This document shows positions 29,179 through 40,297 of a stretch of 64,000 nucleotides of DNA, piece after piece; position 1 is the stretch's first letter, and every line of letters begins with the position of its first letter. A program made the translations under genes and the position numbers. Source of the stretch: Enterococcus phoeniculicola ATCC BAA-412. Lineage in GTDB: Bacteria > Bacillota > Bacilli > Lactobacillales > Enterococcaceae. Under the pieces are notes generated by a model. That model saw only the letters and a program-made list of their open reading frames with translations. It had not been told where the DNA came from and searched no databases. The stretch covers positions 865,324 to 929,323 of the forward strand of contig NZ_ASWE01000001.1 of assembly GCF_000407505.1 (NCBI RefSeq), written 5' to 3'.

Positions 29179-30081
29179 ATGAGTTTACCGGTGTTTTTAG
29201 AGCTGGTAGAGTTTAAAGCAAAAACGGCAAGTGTACTACCCTTCTTTATAGGGTTGTGTTACAGCTGGTATAACTACCAATCAATTCATATTTTATATGT
29301 CCTTATTTATTTTATTGCAATGTTTATCTTTAATATGGCCGTTGATATTTTAGATAATTATAATGACTACCATCACGCAACGGATGTCCATGACTATAAA
29401 GAAAAAACGAATATTATTGGTCGAGAAAATCTTTCATTAAAACTCGTGTATCGCTTGATGGTGAGTATGATTATTCTATCGGCACTATTAGGAATTGCAT
29501 TGTCATTCGTAGTTGGCTGGCCTTTGTTGATTATGGGGCTTTATTGTTACTTAGTGGGCATCTTTTATTCCTCAGGTCCTAAGCCGCTTTCTAGCTTGCC
29601 GCTAGGAGAATTTTTTTCAGGCTTTACAATGGGCTTTATGATTTCATTAATCTGTGTGTACTTAAACACATTTGAGACATTTCAATGGAATGCTTCAACA
29701 CTAGGAGGCATTTTCTTAATCTCATTGCCTAACACGCTTTGGATTGCCAATCTGATGTTAGCCAATAATATCTGTGATGTAGAAGAAGACGAAAAAAACG
29801 AGCGCTATACACTAGTTCACTACCTTGGAAAACCGCGTTCTATCGTACTTTTTGTACTATTTAATTGGATTGCTTTAGCCAGTTTGGTTTTAGCAGTTGT
29901 CCTGAAATTAGCACCTGTATGGATGCTAGCAACATTTATTGTTTTGCCAATCATTGTAAAACAAATAAACCTATTTTTACGTGAACAAAACAAGCAAACA
30001 ACATTCATTTGTGCAATTCGTATTTTAGCAATAGGTGCATTTGCTCAAGTGTGCAGTTTTTTGGTTGGAATATTTATATAA
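29179..30081 (+). CDS. menA: 1,4-Dihydroxy-2-naphthoate polyprenyltransferase
   Basis: UbiA-family membrane enzyme of 300 residues that joins the polyprenyl chain to dihydroxynaphthoate, giving demethylmenaquinol. The first Asp-rich motif is DNYNDYHHATD and the second is ANNICDVEED; about eight or nine membrane segments. ATG 29179 follows GTGGAG; an upstream TTG (29134) is unlikely. It is followed after 16 bases by ndh. No menB-F genes and no MenG/UbiE methylase are in the window. Confidence 0.88.
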   Translation: MSLPVFLELVEFKAKTASVLPFFIGLCYSWYNYQSIHILYVLIYFIAMFIFNMAVDILDNYNDYHHATDVHDYKEKTNIIGRENLSLKLVYRLMVSMIILSALLGIALSFVVGWPLLIMGLYCYLVGIFYSSGPKPLSSLPLGEFFSGFTMGFMISLICVYLNTFETFQWNASTLGGIFLISLPNTLWIANLMLANNICDVEEDEKNERYTLVHYLGKPRSIVLFVLFNWIALASLVLAVVLKLAPVWMLATFIVLPIIVKQINLFLREQNKQTTFICAIRILAIGAFAQVCSFLVGIFI

Positions 30082-30097
30082 CGAAAGGAAGAGAAAC

Positions 30098-31306
30098 ATG
30101 AAAGAAGTAGTCATTTTAGGAGCAGGATATGCAGGTTTACGTACCTTGAAGGAGTTACAAAAAAGTAAAGAAGCATTTCACATTACATTAGTTGATCAAA
30201 ATACATATCATTTTGAGGCAACTGATTTACACGAGGTTGCTGCGGGAACACAACCAAAAGAAAAAATCACATATAACATTGCTGATGTTGTAAAACCTGA
30301 AAAAACAACATTTATTCAAGCAAAAGTAGTGAAAATTGATCGAGAAAAAGAAGAGGTTTTTTTAGAAAGTGGACAAGTTTTAACTTATGATTATCTTGTT
30401 GTAGGATTAGGCTTCCAGTCAGAATCATTTGGTATCCCTGGTGTAACGGAATATGCGTTAGAAATGGTTGACGTTGATTCTGCGGTGAAGGTCAATGAAC
30501 ATATTCATGAAATGATGCGTCAATATGTAGCGACAAAAGATGAAAACTTCTTAAAAATTATTGTCTGTGGTGCTGGATTCACTGGAATTGAATTACTTGG
30601 TTCACTAGTTGAAGGGAAAAAAGCATTAGCTGATATCGCCGGCGTCACACCTGATAAAATCCAAATTTATTGTGTTGAAGCAGTGACTCGCTTATTGCCG
30701 ATGTTTGATGAAAAACTCGCTGATTATGCAGTGAAACATCTAACAGATTGGGGAATCCAGTGGTACACAGGAAAACCAATTAAAGAAATTAAACCGGGTG
30801 TAGTTGTTTATCAAGACGATGCAGAAACAAAAGAAACCAAAGAGCTTGAGGCAAAAACGATTATCTGGACAACAGGTGTGAGTGGAAGTCATGTTATGGG
30901 AGATTCAGGCTTTTCAGAACGTCGTGGTCGTGTCATGGTTAGTGAAGACTTAACCGATCCAGATCATAAAAATGTCTACGTTATCGGGGATGTGTCAGCT
31001 GTCATGGATGCTGAAAGTCAACGTCCGTATCCAACAACTGCTCAAATTGCGTTAAAAATGGGTACTACGGCTTCAAAAAATATTATTCATCAACTGAAAG
31101 GTGAAAAAACAGAAGCCTTTACATTCAAGTCTCAGGGATCTGTCGCTTCAATTGGTAACACACATGCGTTAGGACTTGTCGGAAAGAGTTCGGTGAAGGG
31201 CTATCCTGCATCATTTATTAAAAAAATGATTATGAATAAATCATTGCTTGAAACAGGTGGGGTAAAAGAAGCTCTAGCAAAAGGACGTTTTGATTTATAT
31301 CATTAA
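30098..31306 (+). CDS. ndh: Type II NADH:quinone oxidoreductase
   Basis: Flavoprotein of 402 residues that passes electrons from NADH to quinone without pumping protons. FAD-binding GAGYAGL at the N-terminus, NADH-binding CGAGFTGIELLGSL in the middle and VYVIGDVSAVMDAESQRPYPTTAQIALKMG at the FAD-ribityl site are typical. The C-terminal amphipathic helix region is present. It is cotranscribed with menA. With cydAB it completes an NADH-to-oxygen chain encoded in 10 kb. Confidence 0.92.
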   Translation: MKEVVILGAGYAGLRTLKELQKSKEAFHITLVDQNTYHFEATDLHEVAAGTQPKEKITYNIADVVKPEKTTFIQAKVVKIDREKEEVFLESGQVLTYDYLVVGLGFQSESFGIPGVTEYALEMVDVDSAVKVNEHIHEMMRQYVATKDENFLKIIVCGAGFTGIELLGSLVEGKKALADIAGVTPDKIQIYCVEAVTRLLPMFDEKLADYAVKHLTDWGIQWYTGKPIKEIKPGVVVYQDDAETKETKELEAKTIIWTTGVSGSHVMGDSGFSERRGRVMVSEDLTDPDHKNVYVIGDVSAVMDAESQRPYPTTAQIALKMGTTASKNIIHQLKGEKTEAFTFKSQGSVASIGNTHALGLVGKSSVKGYPASFIKKMIMNKSLLETGGVKEALAKGRFDLYH

Positions 31307-31322
31307 AATACACTCAGTGAAG

Positions 31323-31362
31323 AAAAAAGGAAACTAAACGCCATCGTTTAGTTTCCTTTTTT
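31323..31362 (+). terminator. Terminator after ndh
   Basis: AAAAGGAAACTAAACG pairs perfectly with CGTTTAGTTTCCTTTT around a four-base loop; T run follows. Confidence 0.92.
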
Positions 31363-31502
31363 CACTTAGACGGCAGAGTAGCAGACTGCCGTAGAGGTTC
31401 CCACCCATAATTATCAGTGAATAAGTGACCATAAGTGTTTTCGGCTAGTTTATTTGAGTGGAATTAGCATTTTCATTTTTTCATATTTTTTCGTATAGTA
31501 TA

Positions 31503-32969
31503 TTAAGTTTTAATTGTAGAGCTTCTTTCATTCCTCCCACTTTCTCTCCTGATTAATGGGGAAAAGTTTACCCAAAAACCAGCAGAGACAATGGCTATAA
31601 AAGGAAAAACAAAATAACGATAGCGCGTTTGAATTTCAACTAGTTGATGAATTAAAGCATAGCCAAAAATAATTAGTAAAAGTAAGTAAAGTGCATTTTT
31701 CTTATTTACAGGTTTTAAGACATAAAAGAATGCACCTGCTATCAACACATAATACTGAGCTTTTTGAATGATAAAAAGAAGCGTTCGCCAAAAAGAAAAC
31801 TGTTCCTTGAAATTGGTTGCCCATGAAATAGATGAATCAAAATCATTCCACATACGCTTGAATTTTTTCCCCATTAGTTTAGCTAAATCTGAAAGACTTT
31901 TTGTTCGTTCACCGATGAGCGCTTTTGCCGCTTTATCTCGTTCTTCTTGTTTATCAAAGTGATTAACAGCCTTGTAATCTTCCACATTCCAATGGCCTTC
32001 AGATGAAAGGTTCAAACCTAAAGCTAGCTTCCAATAAGGATTAACGGTGGAAATAGAGGTATCTGTTATCTTGTTTTGTTGTAAAAGACTATCAGTAATT
32101 TTACCGCTAACAGAAAAAACAAGTGGAATCGTGGTTAGAAGAAGGAGATACAAGTATTTCTTTTTCTCTTTTGGAAGCTTAAAGAAAAGGCCATATAAAA
32201 TAAAGGCAATAAGTAAGATAGAAGCCAATGGGCGAGTCAAGTTGCCTATGAACAAAAGAAGCCCAACAAGCGGGTACCAACGATTTCCTAACAGGAATAA
32301 ATAAATCGCGCATAGGAAAATGAATAGGGCAACGGTCTGATTAGTCAAAACGGAGGTTAATACAATATTAGGAACGTACAATGCCACAAACCATCCTGCA
32401 AGTATAGCGGCTTTTTTTGAAGCAACTTGCTGTCCTACTTTATAGGTCAAAAAGACTGTTACGGTGCTTAAGCACACATTTATAAATCTTAAAATAAAGA
32501 CACTTGGACCTAGTAGTTTGATTACCAACCCTTCATATAGAACAAAACCAAGCTGGTAGGGTGAAACAATAAAGTAACGCATATCGTTCATAAATCCGAA
32601 ATCTCCATCAGCAAATCGAACGGAGGCCTGATACATTTTAAGAAAATCCTGTTCTGGTTCGGTTGGAAAAAATAAAATCCAAAAAATACGCAAAAGAAAA
32701 GCAATTCCCAAAAGCCATATCAAAGAAGAAAGCTTTGAACGAAAATAAATAATCAAAAAAGAAAAGAATAATCCCCCTAAAAAAGTAATGAAAATAAGAA
32801 GAAGATGTTCAATAAATGTTAGTTCAAAAGGAAGATAGCCATTATTGAAGTAAACGAAGCTAATCACTAATATTCCTAAAAAAAAGAGTGCCGTAACGCC
32901 TAATAAAAAATACTTTGCCAACCATACAATAAGAGAGGATTCCTCTTTTCTTTGAATAAATAAATTCAT
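31503..32969 (-). CDS. GT-C fold membrane protein (putative mannosyltransferase-like)
   Basis: Membrane protein of 488 residues with about 11-12 segments and a short C-terminal tail. The first loop after the TM cluster contains PTEPEQDFLKMYQASVRFADGDFGFM, with acidic residues placed as in lipid-phosphate-sugar-dependent glycosyltransferases (PMT/ArnT/GT39 type). Function is inferred from the topology and this loop only. ATG 32969 (one codon inside the longest ORF) follows AAGGAG. Monocistronic. It may glycosylate a wall polymer or protein; no partner gene is adjacent. Confidence 0.5.
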   Translation of the reverse strand: MNLFIQRKEESSLIVWLAKYFLLGVTALFFLGILVISFVYFNNGYLPFELTFIEHLLLIFITFLGGLFFSFLIIYFRSKLSSLIWLLGIAFLLRIFWILFFPTEPEQDFLKMYQASVRFADGDFGFMNDMRYFIVSPYQLGFVLYEGLVIKLLGPSVFILRFINVCLSTVTVFLTYKVGQQVASKKAAILAGWFVALYVPNIVLTSVLTNQTVALFIFLCAIYLFLLGNRWYPLVGLLLFIGNLTRPLASILLIAFILYGLFFKLPKEKKKYLYLLLLTTIPLVFSVSGKITDSLLQQNKITDTSISTVNPYWKLALGLNLSSEGHWNVEDYKAVNHFDKQEERDKAAKALIGERTKSLSDLAKLMGKKFKRMWNDFDSSISWATNFKEQFSFWRTLLFIIQKAQYYVLIAGAFFYVLKPVNKKNALYLLLLIIFGYALIHQLVEIQTRYRYFVFPFIAIVSAGFWVNFSPLIRRESGRNERSSTIKT

Positions 32970-33053
32970 CAAAAAACTCCTTAATAAAAAGTCATTCTAC
33001 CATTCTTTTATGATACCTTATTTTCAATGAAAAAAATATTTTTATCTTTCTTG

Positions 33054-33082
33054 TTGACAATTAGCTGAAACTAGCGTAAATT
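33054..33082 (+). promoter_or_regulatory. Promoter for the T-box leader
   Basis: TTGACA (33054-33059) and TAAATT (33077-33082) are separated by 17 bases, upstream of the T-box leader. Confidence 0.6.
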
Positions 33083-33092
33083 AATAAACAAC

Positions 33093-33357
33093 TTAACAAA
33101 TTGACATCGAAAAGAAAAGTAGCAAGCGAATGCTTTAAGAGAGTCTCTGGTTGGTGAGAAGAGATAGCTGTAGGTTGTGAAACACATCTTGGAGTCGTTT
33201 TTCTGAAAAATAAGTAGGGAAATCCGGGAAGCCCGTTATAGCTGCGGTCATTGATTGATGACCAGATGAGGTTAGTAACTGCAAAGTACTAACAAATAAA
33301 AGGTGGAACCACGTGATAAACGTCCTTTAGTCTATTGACTGAAGGGCTTTTTTTATT
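33093..33357 (+). promoter_or_regulatory. T-box riboswitch (complete: Stem I, antiterminator, terminator)
   Basis: T-box leader of the downstream amino-acid ABC transporter. Stem I shows the AGTAGCAAGCGAATG and AAGAGAG signature starts and the distal GGTTGGTGAGA element. The T-box proper AGGTGGAACCACG is at 33301-33313. It is followed by a terminator (CCTTTAGTC/GACTGAAGG, then T7). The variable base after TGG is A, which calls for a uridine discriminator on the cognate tRNA. A possible specifier triplet is ACA in GTGAAACACATC, but this frame is uncertain. Uncharged tRNA would stabilise the antiterminator and turn transport on. Confidence 0.88.
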
Positions 33358-33410
33358 CCATTTTTTCTGGAAATCCAATGACTGATAGAGGTTTTTCTTG
33401 TAAAGGAAAA

Positions 33411-33478
33411 ACGAATTGAGGTGGAACCACGTTTGATGACGTCCTCTTGGCTTAGGCCAAGAGGGCGATTTTTTGTTT
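33411..33478 (+). promoter_or_regulatory. Second T-box antiterminator/terminator without Stem I
   Basis: A second AGGTGGAACCACG (33420-33432) is followed by ACGTCC and a perfect nine-pair terminator (CCTCTTGGC/GCCAAGAGG) with a T run. Only about 60 bases separate it from the first terminator, too few for a specifier stem. It therefore looks like a duplicated antiterminator/terminator unit stacked on one Stem I. It ends just before the permease ribosome site (33483). Confidence 0.8.
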
Positions 33479-33495
33479 TTATAGGAGGAGAAAGA

Positions 33496-34137
33496 ATGGA
33501 GTATTTATTAAGCGTCATGCCACAGCTTTTAGCAGGAGCTGTGACAACAATCAAATTATTTGCATTTACATTATTAGGATCATTACCTTTAGGAATTGTG
33601 CTGGCTTTATTATTGTCAGTTCCTTTTAAACCTTTAAATTATCTGCTGCAAACTTATGTCTGGGTGTTGAGAGGAACGCCGCTCTTACTTCAATTAATTT
33701 TCTTTTTCTATGGACTTCCTCAAATAGGCATTATCTTTGACCGATTTGATGCGGCAATTATTGCATTTATCTTAAACTACTCTGCTTATTTTGCAGAAAT
33801 ATTTAGGGGTGGCTTACAAGCAATTCCCGAGGGTCAATATGAAGCAGCAAAAGTACTGCGTTTACGGCCGATTCAAACAATACGAAAAATTGTCATTCCC
33901 CAAGTAATAAAAATTGTTCTTCCATCAGTGGGAAATGAAGTAATTAATTTAGTCAAAGATTCCTCTCTTGTCTATATCTTAGGGCTAGGAGATGTCATGC
34001 GAGCAGGGAAAATCGCGATGGAGCGTGATGCTACATTACTTCCATTGTTAGGCGTTGCACTTATCTACTTAGCAATGACAGGCATTTTTACACTGATTAT
34101 GAAGCAAATTGAAAATAAATTAAACTACTACCGCTAG
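33496..34137 (+). CDS. Amino-acid ABC transporter permease
   Basis: Membrane protein of 213 residues of the HisM/GlnP polar amino-acid family, with about five segments. The coupling loop EAAKVLRLRPIQTIRKIVIPQ carries the EAA motif that contacts the ATPase. ATG 33496 follows AGGAGGAG; the longer ORF start lies inside the terminator. First gene of a permease-ATPase-binding-protein operon under the tandem T-box leader. Confidence 0.9.
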   Translation: MEYLLSVMPQLLAGAVTTIKLFAFTLLGSLPLGIVLALLLSVPFKPLNYLLQTYVWVLRGTPLLLQLIFFFYGLPQIGIIFDRFDAAIIAFILNYSAYFAEIFRGGLQAIPEGQYEAAKVLRLRPIQTIRKIVIPQVIKIVLPSVGNEVINLVKDSSLVYILGLGDVMRAGKIAMERDATLLPLLGVALIYLAMTGIFTLIMKQIENKLNYYR

Positions 34138-34148
34138 GGGGAACCAAC

Positions 34149-34781
34149 ATGATTGAATTAAAAGAAATAAATAAACAGTTTGGCGAAAAAGAAGTGATTA
34201 AAAATTTAAATCTAGTCATTCCTGATGGAGAAATTCTAGCAATCGTTGGTCCCTCTGGAGGGGGGAAAACCACGCTATTACGAACTCTTTCAGGTCTGGA
34301 AACAATTGACAGTGGTACCTTTCTTTTAAATGGTAAAGCCTTTGATCCGACACAGGCTACAGAGCATGAACAGGTTGTAGGCGTCGTATTTCAGGATTTT
34401 CAGTTATTTCCGCATTTAAGTGTATTCGAGAATATTTCTTTAGCACCAAAAATGGTTTTAAAGCAAGCAAAAGAAGTGTATACAAAAAAAATTCAGGAAC
34501 TTGCACGAACATTGGAAATTAATGAGTTATTGACAAGTTATCCTTTTCAATTGTCAGGTGGCCAAAAGCAACGTGTAGCAATTGCACGAGCATTGGCGAT
34601 GAATCCTAGTGTACTTGCTTATGATGAGCCGACAAGTGCATTAGATCCAGAGTTAAGACAACAGGTGCAAAGTCTGATTCTATCCTTAAAAAAGGAGGGC
34701 GTTACTCAAATTGTTGTCACACATGATTTGACATTTGCCAAAGCAATTGCCGATCAGTTGTTAGAAGTATCACCAAAATAA
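34149..34781 (+). CDS. Amino-acid ABC transporter ATP-binding protein
   Basis: ATPase of 210 residues with Walker A GPSGGGKTTLL, signature LSGGQKQRVAIARAL, Walker B VLAYDEPTSALD and the His switch VTHDLTFAKAIADQ. It ends about 25-30 residues earlier than typical GlnQ/HisP proteins (about 240), just after the H-loop helix, while the catalytic motifs are all intact. This is probably a natural short form, not a frameshift: the next gene has a clean ribosome site. Powers the transporter with its flanking genes. Confidence 0.9.
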   Translation: MIELKEINKQFGEKEVIKNLNLVIPDGEILAIVGPSGGGKTTLLRTLSGLETIDSGTFLLNGKAFDPTQATEHEQVVGVVFQDFQLFPHLSVFENISLAPKMVLKQAKEVYTKKIQELARTLEINELLTSYPFQLSGGQKQRVAIARALAMNPSVLAYDEPTSALDPELRQQVQSLILSLKKEGVTQIVVTHDLTFAKAIADQLLEVSPK

Positions 34782-34807
34782 AAATGAAGATAATGGAGGA
34801 AACAAGT

Positions 34808-35638
34808 ATGAAAAAAATTGGGATGGGTTTAGTAGTATTGGCAGGAATATTCTTTTTAGGCGCATGTGGAAATTCAAATAAAGACAAGACTGATACAGCA
34901 AAGGATTCGTGGGCAACGATTGAAAAAGATAAGACCGTAACTATTGGATTAGATGATACCTTTGTCCCTATGGGATTTAAAGATGAGTCTGGAAAAATTA
35001 CAGGATTTGACGTAGAACTTGCCAAAGCAATTTTCGACGAATATGGGATTACTGTGAATTTCCAACCGATTGATTGGTCTATGAAAGAAACGGAGCTTGA
35101 AAATGGAACGATTGATTTAATTTGGAATGGCTATTCAATGAATCCGGCACGTGAGAAAAAAGTTTTGTTCACAAACCCTTATATGAAAAACGAACAAGTT
35201 TTAGTGACTGCAAAGAAAAATAAAATTGAAACATTTAAAGACATGAAAGAAAAAAATCTTGGTGCTCAAGAAGGATCTTCCGGCTATGAATCGTTTACCA
35301 CTCAGCCAGAAGTGCTAAAAGATATTGTTGCAAATCAGGATGCTACTTTATATGGTAGTTTTAGTGAAGCGTTTATTGATTTGGAAAGTGGTCGAATTGA
35401 TGGACTGCTAATTGATAAAGTTTATGCAAATTACTATCTAACTCAAAATGGGAAAATCGATCAATATCTGATTATTGATGGTGAGTATTCCAGTGAAAAT
35501 TTTGCAGTAGGAGCCAGAAAAACTGATCAGACACTAGTAGATAAACTCAATAGTGGATTTGAAACGTTACAGAAGAATGGAACATTTGCAAAAATATCTG
35601 ATAAATGGTTTGGAGAAGACGTGACTCCTTCTAAATAA
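34808..35638 (+). CDS. Amino-acid ABC transporter substrate-binding lipoprotein
   Basis: Extracellular lipoprotein of 276 residues. The signal peptide ends in the lipobox LGAC with Cys20 as the lipid anchor. The mature part is a SBP_bac_3 domain (VTIGLDDTFVPMGFKDESGKITGFDVELAKAI), as in polar amino-acid binding proteins. ATG 34808 is preferred to 34784 because GGAGG precedes it and it starts the signal peptide directly. The ligand is not determined; the T-box TGGA motif restricts it to an amino acid whose tRNA has a U discriminator. Confidence 0.9.
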   Translation: MKKIGMGLVVLAGIFFLGACGNSNKDKTDTAKDSWATIEKDKTVTIGLDDTFVPMGFKDESGKITGFDVELAKAIFDEYGITVNFQPIDWSMKETELENGTIDLIWNGYSMNPAREKKVLFTNPYMKNEQVLVTAKKNKIETFKDMKEKNLGAQEGSSGYESFTTQPEVLKDIVANQDATLYGSFSEAFIDLESGRIDGLLIDKVYANYYLTQNGKIDQYLIIDGEYSSENFAVGARKTDQTLVDKLNSGFETLQKNGTFAKISDKWFGEDVTPSK

Positions 35639-35654
35639 CGACTTACTTTACACT

Positions 35655-35751
35655 AGACTGAGAATTGAGAAAAGCAGTTAACTTCCAGCAAATAAATTGT
35701 GAAATTTAGAGTGAAGTTGGTTCTTGTTGCTGCTATCTCAGTCTTTTTTTT
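35655..35751 (+). terminator. Terminator after the amino-acid ABC operon
   Basis: AGACTGAGA pairs with TCTCAGTCT at the ends of a long loop with inner structure, followed by eight T residues. The gap from here to 35963 contains no gene. Confidence 0.65.
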
Positions 35752-35963
35752 ACTTTCAGTTTTTTACAAGAACTATTTAAGCTAGAAGAAAAAGAACTCA
35801 TTACTTCGTAAAAAATGTTTTTTATAGAAAAAATACTTGTTTTGTATTCAATAAAATCAAGTGCCTCGTCCTCCTATATTTCTATTCTTTAATCGGAGGA
35901 ATAAACGAATTAAATTCCCCTATAATCTCTAATTTTCCCTTGTTCTATGACTAATTTTTTCCT

Positions 35964-35992
35964 TTGAAATGAATCTAAATCCATGTTATTCT
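35964..35992 (+). promoter_or_regulatory. Promoter candidate for the GH1 gene
   Basis: TTGAAA (35964-35969), 17-base spacer, TATTCT (35987-35992), about 33 bases before the start codon. No cre site or RNA antiterminator was found beside it. Confidence 0.45.
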
Positions 35993-35994
35993 AA

Positions 35995-37461
<1,467 letters not shown>

Positions 37462-37510
37462 TCTTATACAGTTAGAAAATGAATTCATTCAATCAATGGA
37501 TAAGAGCTAG

Positions 37511-37671
37511 GCAGAGATAGAAATGTTCAGCTTCTTTTAGAAACCAGCAACTCTGCGTGTTCCATACGTAGAAGATGTTGAGAGACAAATGAAGTGGATT
37601 TCCCTCCGTTTACCAAGATTTTACGAGAATGGGCTATAACTTAGATAGTTATGTCCATCCTCGTTTTTTTC
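37511..37671 (+). repeat. Dispersed intergenic repeat, copy C (module plus hairpin)
   Basis: The module contains CCATACGTAGAAGATGTTG and GAGACAAATGAAGTGGA, then the hairpin 37624-37663 (CGAG...CTATAACTTAGATAGTTAT...CTCG) with a T run. It very probably also ends transcription of the GH1 gene. It fills most of the 336-base gap before ftsK. Same orientation as copy B; opposite to copies A and D. Confidence 0.6.
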
Positions 37672-37797
37672 TATTTTATTTAGAAAAATGATTTGCGGAT
37701 GATATGAAAATGAAAGAATAGAAAATTTAAGAAAACAAAACTTTTGTTCGCCTCTTTTTTTTTGTATAATGGAGAGTGATGAAAAGAGGGATAGAAA

Positions 37798-40224
37798 ATG
37801 GCGAAACGCAAACGCCCAACGAAAAAACGCAAAACAAAAAAACAACAACAGCAACAAGAACAGCTACTCACAATTCTATTAGGATTTGTATTTATTCTTT
37901 TTGCTATATTTGGTCTATTAAAATTAGGCTTCCTTGGAACGCTGATTGCTAATGGATTTCGAATTATAGGAGGAAATACCTACCCAATTCTGTGTGGTCT
38001 GTTAGTCGGCTATGGAGGCTGGCTGATGATTAAGAATACGCAGATTAGCTATGGTCAGCCCAGAAGATGGATAGGTGCCATTGTTTTTTATATGGCAATT
38101 CTTCTATTTTTACATGCACAGCTTTTTGGAAAAATTCAAAATGGTGAGCCTAATATTATTAGCACTACATGGGAAATGCTGACTATGGACATTCGTAGCG
38201 GGAAAATTGCTCAAAATGTCGGTGGTGGTATGATTGGCGCAATGATTTATAGTGGGACTTATTTTATGGTCTCTCAGGCAGGTAGCTATATTCTTGCCGT
38301 ATTATTTGGACTTATTGGTCTCTTTTTATTTAGTATGAGAGATATTCATGAAGTAACCGATACGATACAGCTTTTAGGTGAGAAACTTCATGATTTATTT
38401 GCTGGAGATCCTGAGAAACAAGCAGCCAAGCAAGAAAAGAAAGAACAAAGAAAAGAGGAGCGTCAAAGACAACGAGAAGAAAAGAAAGAAGCAGCTCGTG
38501 TCTTAGCAGAGGCAGAATTTGAGGAACAACAAAAAAATCAAGTGCGTCCACTATCAAATGGCGAGCGCTTAGCAAATGAACAGAAAGAACAAGGCGACTT
38601 TGAACCTCAACAGCTTGATTTGGGTGCTATTATTGATGGCTATCAAGAATCCTTGCAGCCGGTTGAAGATCCCTACGATTATGCTGAGTCTCAACCTGTC
38701 AATCCACCTCAAACAAATGAAGAGGTGGAAGACACAGGAGATTTGAATTTTGAAATTAGTGCAGAAACAGAGAATCGAGATTACGAGTTGCCGCCAACCA
38801 CGTTGCTGGATTCTATTCCTGCAACAGACCAAAGTAGTGAGTATAAAAAAATCGAAAAAAATATTGGTGTACTTGAACAAACATTCCAAAGCTTTGGTGT
38901 TGATGCAAAGGTTGTTAAAGCAAGCCTGGGACCTTCTGTAACGAAATTTGAAGTACAGCCCGCTGTTGGAGTAAAGGTTAGTAAAATTGTTAGTCTGACA
39001 GATGATATTGCTTTAGCATTAGCTGCTAAAGATGTGCGGATGGAAGCACCAATACCTGGGAAGTCCTTAATTGGTATTGAAGTACCCAATAGTGCAATTA
39101 GTATGGTTTCGTTTAGAGATATTATTGAAGCACAGCCAAAACATCCAGATAAATTGTTGGAAGTTCCGTTAGGTAGAGATATTTCCGGCATGGTTCAAAC
39201 AGCTGACCTCTCTAAAATGCCTCACTTGCTGATTGCCGGATCAACTGGGAGTGGGAAATCTGTTGCAATTAATGGGATTATCACGAGTATCCTAATGCAG
39301 GCAAAACCACACGAGGTCAAATTAATGATGATTGACCCAAAAATGGTTGAGCTGAACGTTTATAATGGAATCCCACATTTGTTAACGCCAGTTGTAACAA
39401 ACCCTAGAAAAGCTGCCCAAGCATTGCAAAAAGTGGTGCAAGAAATGGAAGAACGATATGAAAAATTTGCAGCAACTGGGGTAAGAAATATTTCTGGATA
39501 CAATGAATTTGTTGCCCAAAAAAATTTAGAAATGGGTGAAAATCATCCAACGTTACCATTTATTGTAGTGATTGTTGATGAGTTAGCGGATTTGATGATG
39601 GTAGCAAGTAATGAAGTGGAAGATGCCATTATTCGTCTAGCACAAATGGCTCGTGCCGCAGGTATTCATATGATTCTTGCGACCCAACGGCCAAGTGTCG
39701 ATGTCATCACTGGGATTATTAAAGCAAACGTTCCTTCAAGAATGGCTTTTGCAGTTTCAAGCGGGACTGACTCTCGAACTATTATTGATAGTAACGGTGC
39801 AGAAAAACTCTTAGGCCGTGGAGATATGCTATTTCTACCAATGGGTGAGAATAAACCAATCCGTGTGCAAGGAGCCTTTATCTCTGATCATGAAGTGGAA
39901 CGAATTGTTGATTTTGTTACAGATCAGCAAGAAGCACGCTATGACGAAAAAATGATGCCTACAGAGGAAACAGCAAGCGCCTCACCAGATAACCCACAAG
40001 ATGAATTGTATGAAGAGGCGAAAGCCTTAGTCATCGAAATGCAAACAGCCAGCGTTTCTCTTCTTCAAAGAAGATTCAGAGTCGGATACAATCGCGCTGC
40101 TCGTTTGATTGATGAATTGGAAGCCCATGGTGTCGTGGGAGCATCCGAAGGAAGTAAACCAAGAAAAGTTTTAATTGAACAAACAGAAGAGTCAGAAGCC
40201 GAACAGCTCCCAACAAATGAATAA
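37798..40224 (+). CDS. ftsK: DNA translocase FtsK/SpoIIIE
   Basis: Chromosome segregation ATPase of 808 residues acting at the septum. A very basic N-terminus with a Q5 run leads into four membrane segments (about 20-180). A charged linker (about 200-330) follows. The motor has Walker [14 protein letters not shown] at about 480 and Walker [15 protein letters not shown]. The C-terminal winged-helix gamma domain (about 740-795, [22 protein letters not shown]) reads orienting sequences. Normal domain set; monocistronic with a terminator. Confidence 0.94.
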   Translation: MAKRKRPTKKRKTKKQQQQQEQLLTILLGFVFILFAIFGLLKLGFLGTLIANGFRIIGGNTYPILCGLLVGYGGWLMIKNTQISYGQPRRWIGAIVFYMAILLFLHAQLFGKIQNGEPNIISTTWEMLTMDIRSGKIAQNVGGGMIGAMIYSGTYFMVSQAGSYILAVLFGLIGLFLFSMRDIHEVTDTIQLLGEKLHDLFAGDPEKQAAKQEKKEQRKEERQRQREEKKEAARVLAEAEFEEQQKNQVRPLSNGERLANEQKEQGDFEPQQLDLGAIIDGYQESLQPVEDPYDYAESQPVNPPQTNEEVEDTGDLNFEISAETENRDYELPPTTLLDSIPATDQSSEYKKIEKNIGVLEQTFQSFGVDAKVVKASLGPSVTKFEVQPAVGVKVSKIVSLTDDIALALAAKDVRMEAPIPGKSLIGIEVPNSAISMVSFRDIIEAQPKHPDKLLEVPLGRDISGMVQTADLSKMPHLLIAGSTGSGKSVAINGIITSILMQAKPHEVKLMMIDPKMVELNVYNGIPHLLTPVVTNPRKAAQALQKVVQEMEERYEKFAATGVRNISGYNEFVAQKNLEMGENHPTLPFIVVIVDELADLMMVASNEVEDAIIRLAQMARAAGIHMILATQRPSVDVITGIIKANVPSRMAFAVSSGTDSRTIIDSNGAEKLLGRGDMLFLPMGENKPIRVQGAFISDHEVERIVDFVTDQQEARYDEKMMPTEETASASPDNPQDELYEEAKALVIEMQTASVSLLQRRFRVGYNRAARLIDELEAHGVVGASEGSKPRKVLIEQTEESEAEQLPTNE

Positions 40225-40250
40225 CGCTTCTTTCAAAGTTGCGTAAAACA

Positions 40251-40297
40251 AAAAACATGAGACCAACGCTTTAAAGTATTGGTTTCATGTTTTTTTT
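40251..40297 (+). terminator. Terminator after ftsK
   Basis: AAACATGA and ACCAA pair with TTGGT and TCATGTTT around a short loop; eight T residues follow. Confidence 0.85.
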
